Assembly: GCF_021191695.1 (NCBI RefSeq)
Contig: NZ_JAIWPT010000029.1
Coordinates: 1-32,565 of the forward strand
From: Proluteimonas luteida
GTDB taxonomy: Bacteria; Pseudomonadota; Gammaproteobacteria; Xanthomonadales; Xanthomonadaceae
Length of the DNA: 32,565 nucleotides
Reading direction: 5' to 3'
Part shown: one piece after another, positions 1 through 7,531 of the stretch
Layout: each line of letters starts with the position of its first letter
How positions within the stretch are numbered: the first letter of the stretch is position 1
Made by a program: the position numbers and the translations under genes
The notes under the pieces: generated by a model
What the model saw: the letters and a program-made list of their open reading frames with translations, nothing else
Told to the model about the DNA's origin: nothing
Databases searched by the model: none

Positions 1-119
1 ACCTGTTCCTCGGCCAGGACAGCGCGATGTGCCACCACCCGACCTTCGATTTCGACGACGACCTGCTGCCGGTCGCGGTGAGCGTGTTCGCGCGCATCGT
101 GCAGCGGCGCCTCGGCTGA
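1..119 (+). CDS. M20-family amidohydrolase/peptidase, C-terminal fragment
   Basis: The frame with codons starting at position 3 is open to a TGA at 117-119 and gives 38 residues. It contains CHHPTFDFDDDLLP followed by a helix ending in VQRRLG. This matches the usual C-terminus of M20D amidohydrolases (hippurate hydrolase/aminoacylase type), where an H-x-P-x-[FY]-D-F-x-D-[ED]-x-L-P segment closes the catalytic domain; its histidine is commonly a metal ligand in the family. The start and most of the protein lie upstream of the window, so the exact substrate cannot be judged. The family assignment rests on this short signature alone. Confidence 0.7.
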   Translation, partial: LFLGQDSAMCHHPTFDFDDDLLPVAVSVFARIVQRRLG

Positions 120-131
120 CCCGTCCGGAGA

Positions 132-155
132 AAGCGCCCACACCCACGGGCGCTT
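132..155 (+). terminator. Stem-loop after the amidohydrolase gene
   Basis: AAGCGCCC (132-139) pairs perfectly with GGGCGCTT (148-155) around an 8-nt loop, 12 nt after the upstream stop codon. No T-run follows, so if it terminates transcription it is a weak or non-canonical terminator. It also sits directly upstream of the putative slt promoter. Confidence 0.4.
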
Positions 156-169
156 CAGCTGCGCTGGGC

Positions 170-175
170 TATAGT
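170..175 (+). promoter_or_regulatory. Putative -10 element for slt
   Basis: TATAGT stands in a GC-rich surround 21 nt upstream of the chosen slt start. No good -35 hexamer is visible at the normal distance, which is common in GC-rich Xanthomonadaceae promoters. This is pattern recognition only. Confidence 0.35.
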
Positions 176-196
176 CGCGGCCGATCCGGACCATGG

Positions 197-2179
197 ATGC
201 CGATGACTGACGCCCCGACCGACGGCGCCGACGTGCGCCACGCCCCGCCGCCGCGCCGCCTGCGCCCGGGCCTGCTGCTGCTCGCATGCCTCGCCGCCTG
301 GCTGCCGCCGGCGGTGTCCGCGCAGGACGCCGCGCTGCGCGCCGCATTCGAGGCCGCAGACCGCGGCCAGCCGATTCCCGCCGCGTTCGATGCCCACCCT
401 GCGCGCGGCTGGCTCGAGTTCGCGGCGCTGCGGCGCAATCTCGACACCCTGCCGACCGCGCAGGCCGATGCGTTCCTGGCCCGCTACCGCGACCAGCCGG
501 TCGCGTCCGCATTCCGCGAGGCGTGGCTGCGCGCGCTGGCCAAGCGCGGCGACTGGGCCGGCGTACGCGCCGCATGGTCGCCGTCGATCACCTCGACCGC
601 ACTGCAGTGCATCGAACTCGACGCACGCCAGCGCAGCGCCGGCATCGACGCGCAGTGGACTCGCGAGGCGCAGGCGATCTGGCGCAGCACCGGCAAGTCG
701 CTGCCCGACGAATGCGACCCGCCGCTGGCCGCGCTGGCCGGCAACGGCGGCCTCGACGACGCGCTGCGCTGGGAGCGCTTCGACCTGGCGGCGGCCGATG
801 GCGACGCGACGATGATGCGCGCGATCGCGCGCGGCCTGTCGGCGTCGCAGCAGGCGCTGGCCAACGACTACGCCGCCTTCATGCAGGCGCCGCATGCGCG
901 CGCGGCGCAATGGCCCGCGACCGCACGCAGCCGCGAGGTCGCCTCGCAGGGACTGGCGAAGTTCGCCAAGGACGATCCGCTCGCGGCCGAGGCGCAGCTG
1001 CCGGCGCTCGCCGATGCGCTGGGCCTGTCCGACGCGCAGCGCAACCGCGTGCTCTACCAGGCGGCGCTGTGGACGGTCGCCTCCTACCTGCCCGATTCGG
1101 CGCGGCTGCTCAACCGCGTGCCCGACGCCGCCTACGACGAGCGCCTGCACGAATGGCGCGTGCGCGAGGCCCTGGCGCGCAGCGACTGGCCGGCGGCGCT
1201 GGCCGCGATCCGCAGGATGGGGGCCGAACAGCGCGGCCAGTCGCGCTGGACCTGGTTCCAGGCGCGGCTGGCCGAGCTGACCGGCGACGCCGCCGGCGCG
1301 CAGCCGCTGTACCGCGACGCGGCGACGAAATCCGACTTCCACGGCTTCCTCGCCGCCGACCGGCTGGACCAGCCCTACGCACTGTGCCCGTGGGACTTCA
1401 ATCCCGCCGACGCGGCGAAGGCGCGCATCGCCGGCGATCCCGGCATCGTGCGCGCGATGGCGCTGTACCGCGCCGACCGCCCGGTCTGGGCGACCCGCGA
1501 ATGGAGCCACGCGCTGTCGAATTTCGACGACGACCAGCGCCGCATCGCGGTACTGGTGGCGCAGGAGAACGGCTGGTACGACCGCGGCGTGTTCGGCCTC
1601 GGCCGCCAGCCCGACGAGATGCGGCTCTACACCCTGCGCTTCCCGCTGACCCAGCAGGCGCTGATCGAGCGCGAATCGCGGCGTCACGGCCTCGACCCGG
1701 CGTGGGTCGCCGCCGAGATCCGCGCCGAGAGCACGTTCAACCCGAACGCGCGCTCGCCGGCCAACGCGCGCGGCCTGATGCAGGTGCTGCCCACGACCGC
1801 CGCCGCGGTCGCCGGCCGCCTCGGCCTGCCGTGGCGCGGCGCCGACAGCCTGTACGACCCGGACACCAACGTCGCCATCGGCACCGCGTACCTGCGCGAG
1901 AAGAAGGACATGTACGGCGCCCCGCACGTCGCGATCGCCGCCTACAACGCCGGGCCGACGCCGACCGGGCGCTGGCTGGCGCAGCGCCCGGACATGGACG
2001 CCGACTTCTGGATCGAGACCATCAGCTACCGCGAGACCCGCGAGTACGTCGCCCGCGTGCTGGCCTTCAGCGTGCTCTACGACTGGCGCATGTACGGGCA
2101 GGCGGTGCCGGTGACCGCACGCATGCAGGGCGACACCGGCGCCAGGCGCAAGGCATTCGCATGTCCGGCCGCGGGCTGA
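197..2179 (+). CDS. slt: Soluble lytic murein transglycosylase (Slt70 type)
   Basis: A periplasmic enzyme of about 660 residues that would cleave the MurNAc-GlcNAc bond of peptidoglycan to give 1,6-anhydromuropeptides. The N-terminus has an arginine-rich stretch and a hydrophobic core (PGLLLLACLAAWLPPAVSA) ending in a signal-peptidase-like site before QDA. The long middle is alpha-helical, like the superhelical U domain of Slt70. The C-terminal third holds the GH23 catalytic signature: AEIRAESTFNPNARS with the catalytic Glu in the AES context, then GLMQVLP, AYNAGP and ETISYRETREYV. The start is uncertain: ATG at 197 or 203, or GTG at 233, all give a signal peptide, and no clear ribosome binding site decides. 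The open frame extends to position 29 but that part overlaps the upstream gene. It is followed 34 nt later by cca, probably co-transcribed. Confidence 0.93.
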   Translation: MPMTDAPTDGADVRHAPPPRRLRPGLLLLACLAAWLPPAVSAQDAALRAAFEAADRGQPIPAAFDAHPARGWLEFAALRRNLDTLPTAQADAFLARYRDQPVASAFREAWLRALAKRGDWAGVRAAWSPSITSTALQCIELDARQRSAGIDAQWTREAQAIWRSTGKSLPDECDPPLAALAGNGGLDDALRWERFDLAAADGDATMMRAIARGLSASQQALANDYAAFMQAPHARAAQWPATARSREVASQGLAKFAKDDPLAAEAQLPALADALGLSDAQRNRVLYQAALWTVASYLPDSARLLNRVPDAAYDERLHEWRVREALARSDWPAALAAIRRMGAEQRGQSRWTWFQARLAELTGDAAGAQPLYRDAATKSDFHGFLAADRLDQPYALCPWDFNPADAAKARIAGDPGIVRAMALYRADRPVWATREWSHALSNFDDDQRRIAVLVAQENGWYDRGVFGLGRQPDEMRLYTLRFPLTQQALIERESRRHGLDPAWVAAEIRAESTFNPNARSPANARGLMQVLPTTAAAVAGRLGLPWRGADSLYDPDTNVAIGTAYLREKKDMYGAPHVAIAAYNAGPTPTGRWLAQRPDMDADFWIETISYRETREYVARVLAFSVLYDWRMYGQAVPVTARMQGDTGARRKAFACPAAG

Positions 2180-2213
2180 CCAGTGTCGTGACACGCGACA
2201 CCGGGGCCGTGCG

Positions 2214-3482
2214 GTGAAGATCTACCTCGTCGGCGGCGCGGTCCGCGACCGGCTGCTCGGGCTGCCGCCGGGCGACCGCGACTACGTCGTCGTCGGCGAG
2301 ACCCAGGACACGATGGAGGCCGCGGGCTTCCGCGCGATCGGCCGCGATTTCCCGGTGTTCCTGCATCCCGGCACCCACGAGGAGCACGCGCTGGCGCGCA
2401 CCGAGCGCAAGTCCGGGCGCGGCCATCGCGGCTTCGTCGTCGACGCCGATCCGTCGGTGACGCTGGAGGAGGACCTGCAGCGGCGCGACTTCACCATCAA
2501 CGCGATCGCCGAGGACGCGGACGGCAACCTGGTCGACCCCCATGGCGGCGTGGCCGACATCGCGGCGCGGGTGCTGCGCCACGTCGGCCCGGCGTTCGCC
2601 GAGGACCCGCTGCGGGTACTGCGCGCGGCCCGGTTCATGGCCCGCTTCGCGCCGCTGGGCTTCCGCGTCGCCGACGAGACGATGGCGCTGATGCGCGCGA
2701 TGGTCGCCGCCGGCGAACTGGACACGCTGACGCCGGAGCGCGTCTGGCAGGAGCTGTCGCGCGCGCTGGCGTCGGCGCAGCCGTCGGCGTTCCTGCGCAC
2801 CCTGCACGACTGCGGCGCGCTGGCGGTGGTGCTGCCCGAGGTCGACGCGCTGTACGGTGTGCCGCAGCACGCCGAATACCACCCCGAGATCGACACCGGC
2901 GTGCACCAGGAGCTGGTCAGCGACATGGCCGCGCGGCTCGCGCCCGGCGACGCGCTGATCGGCTTCGCCGCGCTGACCCACGACCTCGGCAAGGCGCTGA
3001 CGCCGAAGGACGAACTGCCGCGCCACATCGGCCACGAACACGCCGGGCTCAAGCCGCTGGCGGCGTTGTGCGATCGCCTGCGGGTGCCGGCGGCGCACCG
3101 CGAACTGGCGATGATCGCCTGCCGCGAGCACCTCAACGTGCATCGCATCGACGAACTGCGCGACGCCACCGTGTACGACCTGATCGCGCGCTGCGACGGC
3201 TTCCGCAAACCCGAACGCATCGGCCAGCTGGCGACCGTGTGCGAGGCCGACAAGCGCGGCCGCCTGGGCAGCGCGGACGCGGCCTATCCGCAAGGACGGA
3301 CCCTGCGCCGCGCGCACGCCGCCGCGCTGGCCGTGCACGCGCGCGACCTGGCCGCGGACGGCGTCACCGGCCCTGCGCTCGGCGAGGCGTTGCGCAAGGC
3401 GCGGATCGCGGCGATCGCCGCTGCGCGCAGGGTCGCGCCCGGCGATGGTGGCGACGCCGGACAGGAGAGCCGGCGCTTGTGA
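2214..3482 (+). CDS. cca: CCA tRNA nucleotidyltransferase (multifunctional, with HD domain)
   Basis: Adds or repairs the 3'-terminal CCA of tRNAs from CTP and ATP. The 422-residue product starts at a GTG with the typical MKIYLVGGAVRDRLLG, the G-G-x-V-R-D nucleotide-binding motif of class II enzymes. RDFTINAIAED (about 93-103) and RVLRAARFMARF follow, matching the family's head and neck. An HD domain is visible in the second half (LTHDLGKALTPKD, then GHEHAG), as in the gammaproteobacterial form that also has phosphohydrolase and phosphodiesterase activities. Length fits the family. The GTG is preferred because it lies at the normal N-terminus and no ATG occurs nearby. It follows slt closely, suggesting a shared transcript. 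The C-terminus is rich in Ala and Arg. Confidence 0.95.
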   Translation: MKIYLVGGAVRDRLLGLPPGDRDYVVVGETQDTMEAAGFRAIGRDFPVFLHPGTHEEHALARTERKSGRGHRGFVVDADPSVTLEEDLQRRDFTINAIAEDADGNLVDPHGGVADIAARVLRHVGPAFAEDPLRVLRAARFMARFAPLGFRVADETMALMRAMVAAGELDTLTPERVWQELSRALASAQPSAFLRTLHDCGALAVVLPEVDALYGVPQHAEYHPEIDTGVHQELVSDMAARLAPGDALIGFAALTHDLGKALTPKDELPRHIGHEHAGLKPLAALCDRLRVPAAHRELAMIACREHLNVHRIDELRDATVYDLIARCDGFRKPERIGQLATVCEADKRGRLGSADAAYPQGRTLRRAHAAALAVHARDLAADGVTGPALGEALRKARIAAIAAARRVAPGDGGDAGQESRRL

Positions 3483-3532
3483 CGCCTGCCACCGCGACCT
3501 ACCCTGAACGCCTGTCCACCCGGAGTTCCCCC

Positions 3533-3844
3533 ATGCGCGTCCTGTTCGCCGCTGCACTGCTGCTGTTGGCTGCCGCCTGTTCGTCCCCGTCGCAGGCCCC
3601 GGGCGCTCCCGATACCGCGGTCGACGCCGCTGCGACGCCCGCCGATGCGCCGGCGGACGCAGCCGCCGACCTGCCGCTGGTCGGCGGTGACGTCGACGAA
3701 CACGGCTGCAGGGGCTCGGCCGGCTACGCCTGGTGCGCGCACACCGCGCAATGCGAACGGCCGTGGGAACTGGCCGGCCGCGAAGGTTTCGAGAATTCGG
3801 AAGCCGGCTTCGCCGCCTACTGCGCCGCGCCCGCCGTCGAATGA
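3533..3844 (+). CDS. Small secreted lipoprotein with a Cys-rich GSAGYxWC domain
   Basis: A 103-residue protein with a type II signal peptide: hydrophobic core, then LLAAAC with the lipidated Cys at residue 16. A linker rich in Ala, Pro and Asp (about 20-50) follows. The mature domain has GGDVDEHGCRGSAGYAWC, then QCERPWELA and AAYC. This resembles a family of short conserved lipoproteins seen in Proteobacteria with a similar G-D-x-D-E-H-G-C-x-G-S-A-G-Y-x-W-C core; the four cysteines may form disulfides, but I know no established function. A CGGAG ribosome binding site (3521-3525) sits 7 nt before the ATG, which fixes the start. TACCCT at 3500-3505 could be a -10. It converges with the DUF72 gene, only 21 nt apart. 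Confidence 0.8.
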   Translation: MRVLFAAALLLLAAACSSPSQAPGAPDTAVDAAATPADAPADAAADLPLVGGDVDEHGCRGSAGYAWCAHTAQCERPWELAGREGFENSEAGFAAYCAAPAVE

Positions 3845-3865
3845 GGCCGACGGCCGCGGGCGTGG

Positions 3866-4687
3866 CTACAGCCGCGCCTGCAGCGCCATCGCCGCGGCCG
3901 GGTTGCGCGCCTTGGCCGCGCCGATGAAGTAGATGAAGACCGCGCGCGGCCGCACCGGCATCGCATCGCGCGCGTCGACGTAGGGCAGGTCGCCCGGCGC
4001 TTCGCCGCGCGCCCACTGGTGCGCGCGCGCGGCCCAGGCGTCGAGCTGCAGCCCGGGGTAGCCCTCGCGATGCTGCTCGCGGCTGGCCATCAGCCGCGCG
4101 TAGACGAAATCGCCGGTCAGGTCGGCGAACGAGGGATGCTCCGCCGAGTCGGTGAACACCGTCGGCACGCCATGCTGGCGCGCCAGCGCGAGGTAGGCCC
4201 GTGACCGGAAGCCGGGATGCCGCACTTCCAGCACGTGCCGCAGCGCCACGCCGTCGAGTTCGCGCGGCAGCAGATCGAGGAAGGCGGCGACATCGTCGTG
4301 GTCGAAGGCGCGCCGCGGATCCAGCTGCCACAGCAGCGGCCCGAGCCGGCTGCCCAGCTCGGCGATGCCGCCGTGCACGAAGGCCGCGACCTGGCGGCCG
4401 GTGCCGGCCAGCGAGCGTGCGCGGACGATGTGCCGCGGCGCCTTCAGCGAGAACACGAAGCCCTCCGGCGTCTCGTCGCGCCAGCGCGCATAGACCTCGG
4501 GCGGCTGCGCGCCGTAGAACGTGCCGTTGATCTCGATCGCGGTCAGGTGCCGGCTGGCGTATTCCAGCTCGCGCCGGTGCACCAGCCCCTTCGGATAGAA
4601 GTTGTCGCGCCACGGCGCGAACGTCCAGCCGCCGATGCCGGTGCGGATGCCGTCGACCGGCCGCGGGCTCGTATCGAACAGGTCCAT
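3866..4687 (-). CDS. DUF72 family protein (YecE-like)
   Basis: A 273-residue protein with family hallmarks: near the N-terminus RTGIGGWTFAPWRDNFYP, then LEYASRHLTAIEINGTFYG, RWRDETPEGFVFSLKAPRHI, and a C-terminal VFIYFIGAAKARNPAAAMALQ. DUF72 proteins are predicted TIM-barrel-like cytosolic proteins found widely in bacteria; no biochemical role is firmly known to me. It lies 60 nt downstream of the AmgK-type kinase gene on the same strand and may be the last gene of that transcript. No strong ribosome binding site is visible before the ATG. Confidence 0.88.
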   Translation of the reverse strand: MDLFDTSPRPVDGIRTGIGGWTFAPWRDNFYPKGLVHRRELEYASRHLTAIEINGTFYGAQPPEVYARWRDETPEGFVFSLKAPRHIVRARSLAGTGRQVAAFVHGGIAELGSRLGPLLWQLDPRRAFDHDDVAAFLDLLPRELDGVALRHVLEVRHPGFRSRAYLALARQHGVPTVFTDSAEHPSFADLTGDFVYARLMASREQHREGYPGLQLDAWAARAHQWARGEAPGDLPYVDARDAMPVRPRAVFIYFIGAAKARNPAAAMALQARL

Positions 4688-4747
4688 GCCGCTACCGCCC
4701 GGGCCAGCGTGGCATGTCGCCCGATCCGCCGGTCGCGTGCATGGCCG

Positions 4748-5761
4748 TCACGTGGCGGGCGCGTGCCGGCGCAGCAGTGCGTGCAGCCCGGCGAGTTCGG
4801 GATACCGCGGCAGCACCGCGTCGAGATAGCCGAGGAACCTGGGCGCGTCGGCGACGTAGCGCGGCTTGCCGTCGCGATGGTGCAGGCGGGCGAAGATGCC
4901 CAGCACCTTCAGGTGCCGCTGCACGCCGATCAGGTCGACATCGCGGCGGAACTGCGCCAGTTCCGGCACGGGCAAGCCGGCGACCGCGGCGCGGACGTGG
5001 TAGTCGGCGACCCAGCCATCGATGCGCGCCTGCGGCCAGCTTGCGAACGCGTCCTTGCACAGGCTCAGCACGTCGTAGGCGATCGGACCGCGCACCGCGT
5101 CCTGGAAATCCAGCACGGCCACGCCGGATTCGACCGGCATGAGATTGCGCAGCATGAAATCGCGGTGCACGAACACCTGCGCCTGGGCCAGCGCGGCCTC
5201 GACCAGCACCTTGCCGGCCGCGTCCAGCGCGGCGCGCGCCGGCGGGTCCAGTCGCACGCCCAGGTGCGTGCCGAGGTACCAGGTGTCGAACAGCGACAGC
5301 TCGCGCAGCAGCAGCGCGGCATCGTAGGCGGGCAGGTCGTCCGCGCACGGCATCGCCTGGATCGACAGCAGTTGGGTCAGGGCGGCGTCGAACATCGCAT
5401 CACGCGCGTCCGCGTCCGGCTGCCGCTGCAGCACCTGCAGGCAGGTCTCGGCGCCCAGGTCCTCGAGCAGCAGGAAACCGGCATCGACATCGCGCGCCAG
5501 CACGCGCGGAACGCGCACGCCGCCCGCCTCGAGCCGGTCGCGGATGCGCAGCCACGGACGCACGTCTTCCAGCGCCGGCGGCGAATCCATGACGATGCGG
5601 GTGCCGCCGCGCGTGTCCGCGCGCCAGTAGCTGCGGAATCCGGCGTCGGCCGACGCGCGCGCCAGCGTCAGCGCCGGATCGCCGGCAGCGGCGCGGGCCC
5701 AGGCCAGGCGCGCATCCGCGCGGTCGGCATCGGGGGAAGGCGGCGCTGGACGTGCGGACAT
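4748..5761 (-). CDS. amgK: Aminoglycoside-phosphotransferase-fold sugar kinase, AmgK-like (anomeric MurNAc/GlcNAc kinase)
   Basis: AmgK phosphorylates the anomeric carbon of MurNAc and GlcNAc in peptidoglycan recycling. The 337-residue protein has a choline/aminoglycoside kinase fold: the N-lobe (DAGFRSYWRA, then RIVMDSPPALEDVRPWLRI), LLLEDLGAETCLQVL, and the catalytic loop VFVHRDFMLRNLM, a Brenner-type H-x-D-x(4)-N motif, followed by VAVLDFQDAVRGPIAYDVLSL with the metal-binding D-F-Q-D. The D-F-x-L-R-N and D-F-Q-D-A-x-x-G-P forms are characteristic of AmgK-like proteins. I chose the ATG at 5761; an in-frame TTG at 5800 would place the apparent -10 element inside the coding region. The partner gene murU, adjacent to amgK in Pseudomonas, is not beside it. 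Sugar specificity is inferred from family resemblance. Confidence 0.8.
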   Translation of the reverse strand: MSARPAPPSPDADRADARLAWARAAAGDPALTLARASADAGFRSYWRADTRGGTRIVMDSPPALEDVRPWLRIRDRLEAGGVRVPRVLARDVDAGFLLLEDLGAETCLQVLQRQPDADARDAMFDAALTQLLSIQAMPCADDLPAYDAALLLRELSLFDTWYLGTHLGVRLDPPARAALDAAGKVLVEAALAQAQVFVHRDFMLRNLMPVESGVAVLDFQDAVRGPIAYDVLSLCKDAFASWPQARIDGWVADYHVRAAVAGLPVPELAQFRRDVDLIGVQRHLKVLGIFARLHHRDGKPRYVADAPRFLGYLDAVLPRYPELAGLHALLRRHAPAT

Positions 5762-5788
5762 GGAAACCGGCCGGGAGGAGGAAGCGCG

Positions 5789-5794
5789 ATTATC
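5789..5794 (-). promoter_or_regulatory. Putative -10 element for amgK
   Basis: Read on the minus strand this is GATAAT, about 28 nt upstream of the chosen amgK ATG. It argues for the ATG at 5761 and against the in-frame TTG at 5800. No clear -35 is present, and read-through from the VanZ-like gene is also possible. Confidence 0.4.
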
Positions 5795-5836
5795 GTCCAA
5801 TCGGCACCCGACGCGGACCGCGGCCGTCGCCCACGC

Positions 5837-6265
5837 TCACCCTCGCCGCGCCTGGCCCCGGGTATCGATCCGCAGCAGCAGATCGCGCCACGGCGTCAGC
5901 CGCGTCGCCAGTCCGGCGACGACGCCCAGGGTATTGGCCAGCGCGTCCATCGGGTCCTGCATGCGGTCGTCGGTCAGCGCGCCCTGCGCATGCTCCAGGC
6001 CGATGCCGAGCAGCACCAGCGCGATGCCGGCCCCCAGCAGCGACGACCAGCGCGCGTAGAGCTGCACCGCGCACGCGGCGAGCACGAAGTAGGCGAGGAA
6101 ATGGCCGAGCTTGTCGCCGTCCTGCACGTCCGGCATCGGCGGCGGCGGCATCAGCGACAGCACCACGACCGTCGCGATCGCCGCGCACCACAGCCCACAC
6201 CACAACCACGGCCGGCGCAGCGGCTTGAGCGCGCGGCCAAGCCGCGGACGGCGCGCGCCGTTCAC
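5837..6265 (-). CDS. VanZ-like integral membrane protein
   Basis: A 142-residue membrane protein starting with GTG. The GTG overlaps the stop codon of the methyltransferase gene (GTGA, 6262-6265), implying translational coupling. It has four hydrophobic segments: WLWCGLWCAAIATVVVLSLM, GHFLAYFVLAACAVQLY, LLGAGIALVLLGIGLEHAQG and ANTLGVVAGLATRL. The family features are S-L-M-P after the first segment, a D-K-x-x-H-F segment (DGDKLGHFLAYF), E-x-x-Q (LEHAQG) and D-x-x-A-N-x-x-G (MDALANTLG). VanZ confers low-level teicoplanin resistance in vanA clusters; most chromosomal relatives have no defined role and this one should not be read as a resistance gene. The start is decided by the coupling and by the open frame continuing far upstream without a better candidate. 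Confidence 0.85.
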   Translation of the reverse strand: MNGARRPRLGRALKPLRRPWLWCGLWCAAIATVVVLSLMPPPPMPDVQDGDKLGHFLAYFVLAACAVQLYARWSSLLGAGIALVLLGIGLEHAQGALTDDRMQDPMDALANTLGVVAGLATRLTPWRDLLLRIDTRGQARRG

Positions 6266-7476
6266 AGGCGGTAGCTCAGGTCGCCGATCAGGAACGCGTG
6301 TTCGAAATCGACGTCGCGCGCGAAGCCGATCGCCTGGAACGCCTCGCCCATCTCGCCGGGCAGGGTCAGCTTCTTCGCCTGCTGGCGCAGCGCATAGCGC
6401 GCGGCCTCGTCGATCGCTTCGGCCTCGTGCGCCGCCAGCCGCTGCTCGAGCCGGTTGCCCAGCAACAGCGAGGTCTGGTTGCAGTAGCCGGCGAAATCGA
6501 AGCCGGCGTGGGTACCGGCCTCGGCCAGCGCGGTGAAGTCGACCGACGCGGTGAGGTCGAGCAGGCCGGGCAGGGCGAATACGTCGCTGGACACCTGGTG
6601 CCGGAAGAATCCGCGCAGGGTGCCGTCGCTGCGGTCGTCGCGGTAGTACTCGCGGCGCGGATAGCCATAGTCGACGAACAGCATCGCCCCGCGGCGCAGT
6701 CCGCCCGACACCGCCTGCACCCAGTACGGCAGCTGCGGCAGCACCTCGGAGCGGTAGCCGTCGGGAAACGGCGCGCCGCGCTGCTGCTCGATGTGGCGCA
6801 CCGCCGACGACAGCAACGCGTCGGCCGGCTGCAACGTGCGCGAGAAACCGCGGGCAGAAGCACCGCCATCGTCGCCGGCGGTGACATATTCCTCGAACAC
6901 CTGGCCCTCGGCGATGACGAAGCGCGGCGTCGGCAGCGCATCGACGACCTCGTTGGCGAACAGCACCCCGCGCCAGTCCGACGGCATCGGCCCGTCGAGC
7001 CACTGCACGCGCGCGAACAGGTCCGCGGGCAGGCGCTGCTGCAGGTGCGCGCGCTGGCGCTCGCGCAGGTCGGCGCTGGGCTCGAGGATCGCGTAGCGCG
7101 CCGGCGCGGCGCCGAGCGCGGCCAGGTGCGCCAGTGCGTCGCCGGCGAACGCGCCGCTGCCACCGCCGATCTCCAGCACGTGGGTGTCGCCCGTATCGGC
7201 GGGATCGTCGCGCAGCTGCTGCAGCACCGGCGCGAACGCCTCGGCGATGCACTCGGCGAACAGCGACCCGAGCTCGGGCGCGGTGACGAAATCGCCGGCC
7301 GGGCCGAACTTCGCCGCGCCCGCGCTGTAATAGCCCAGGCCCGGCGCATACAGCGCCAGCTCCATGAAACGCCAGAACGGAATCGCGCCGCCGGCCTCGG
7401 CGATCTGCGCCAGGATCAGCTGGCGCAGGCGTTCGCTGTGGGCCAGGGCGTCTTCGGAAACGGTCGGGTCGGACAT
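6262..7476 (-). CDS. Class I SAM-dependent methyltransferase, MidA/NDUFAF7 family
   Basis: A 404-residue protein of the COG1565/DUF185 family. Its mitochondrial member NDUFAF7 dimethylates an arginine of complex I subunit NDUFS2; bacterial targets are less clear. Visible family parts are IPFWRFMELALYAPGLGYYSAG (about 32-53), FGPAGDFVTAPELGSLFAE, the SAM-binding loop VLEIGGGSGAF (100-110), LEPSADLRERQ, and the FANEVVDALP motif (173-182). The ATG at 7476 gives the usual N-terminus; the upstream extension runs into the divergent gene. The stop overlaps the start of the VanZ-like gene. It is divergent from the pteridine reductase gene with 55 nt between starts. The AGCATA at 7504-7509 reads TATGCT on this strand and may be its -10. 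Confidence 0.9.
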   Translation of the reverse strand: MSDPTVSEDALAHSERLRQLILAQIAEAGGAIPFWRFMELALYAPGLGYYSAGAAKFGPAGDFVTAPELGSLFAECIAEAFAPVLQQLRDDPADTGDTHVLEIGGGSGAFAGDALAHLAALGAAPARYAILEPSADLRERQRAHLQQRLPADLFARVQWLDGPMPSDWRGVLFANEVVDALPTPRFVIAEGQVFEEYVTAGDDGGASARGFSRTLQPADALLSSAVRHIEQQRGAPFPDGYRSEVLPQLPYWVQAVSGGLRRGAMLFVDYGYPRREYYRDDRSDGTLRGFFRHQVSSDVFALPGLLDLTASVDFTALAEAGTHAGFDFAGYCNQTSLLLGNRLEQRLAAHEAEAIDEAARYALRQQAKKLTLPGEMGEAFQAIGFARDVDFEHAFLIGDLSYRL

Positions 7477-7531
7477 GGGACGGCAATCGCGACGACAATG
7501 CACAGCATACCGAGATCGCCCGGAGTGCCGC
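7477..7531. promoter_or_regulatory. Divergent intergenic region between midA-like and folM-like genes
   Basis: These 55 nt must carry, or overlap, the start signals of both genes. On the minus strand TATGCT (7504-7509) is a reasonable -10 for the methyltransferase. On the plus strand CGGAG (7521-7525) is a good ribosome binding site for the reductase. No clear -35 boxes were found. Confidence 0.4.

Noticed and set aside
155..2194. Long minus-strand open frame opposite slt (679 codons)
   Set aside because: It mirrors the GC-rich codon pattern of slt; its translation is Arg/Ala/Gly-rich with no domain, while the plus strand encodes a clear transglycosylase.
2067..4613. 848-codon minus-strand open frame across cca and the DUF72 gene
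   Set aside because: It lies opposite cca and in another frame of the DUF72 gene. The translation has no motif, and both strands are explained by recognised genes.
5762..5800. TTG start adding 13 residues to the AmgK-type kinase
   Set aside because: The extension covers the GATAAT promoter-like element and encodes an uninformative Ser/Arg-rich peptide.
5837..6265. Reading the VanZ-like gene as a glycopeptide resistance determinant
   Set aside because: No vanHAX or vanRS genes are present; chromosomal VanZ-domain proteins are widespread and a Gram-negative host does not suggest this role.
4217..6274. 685-codon plus-strand open frame opposite amgK and the VanZ-like gene
   Set aside because: A shadow frame typical of DNA above 70% GC; composition is Gln/Arg/His-rich and no ribosome binding site or domain is visible.
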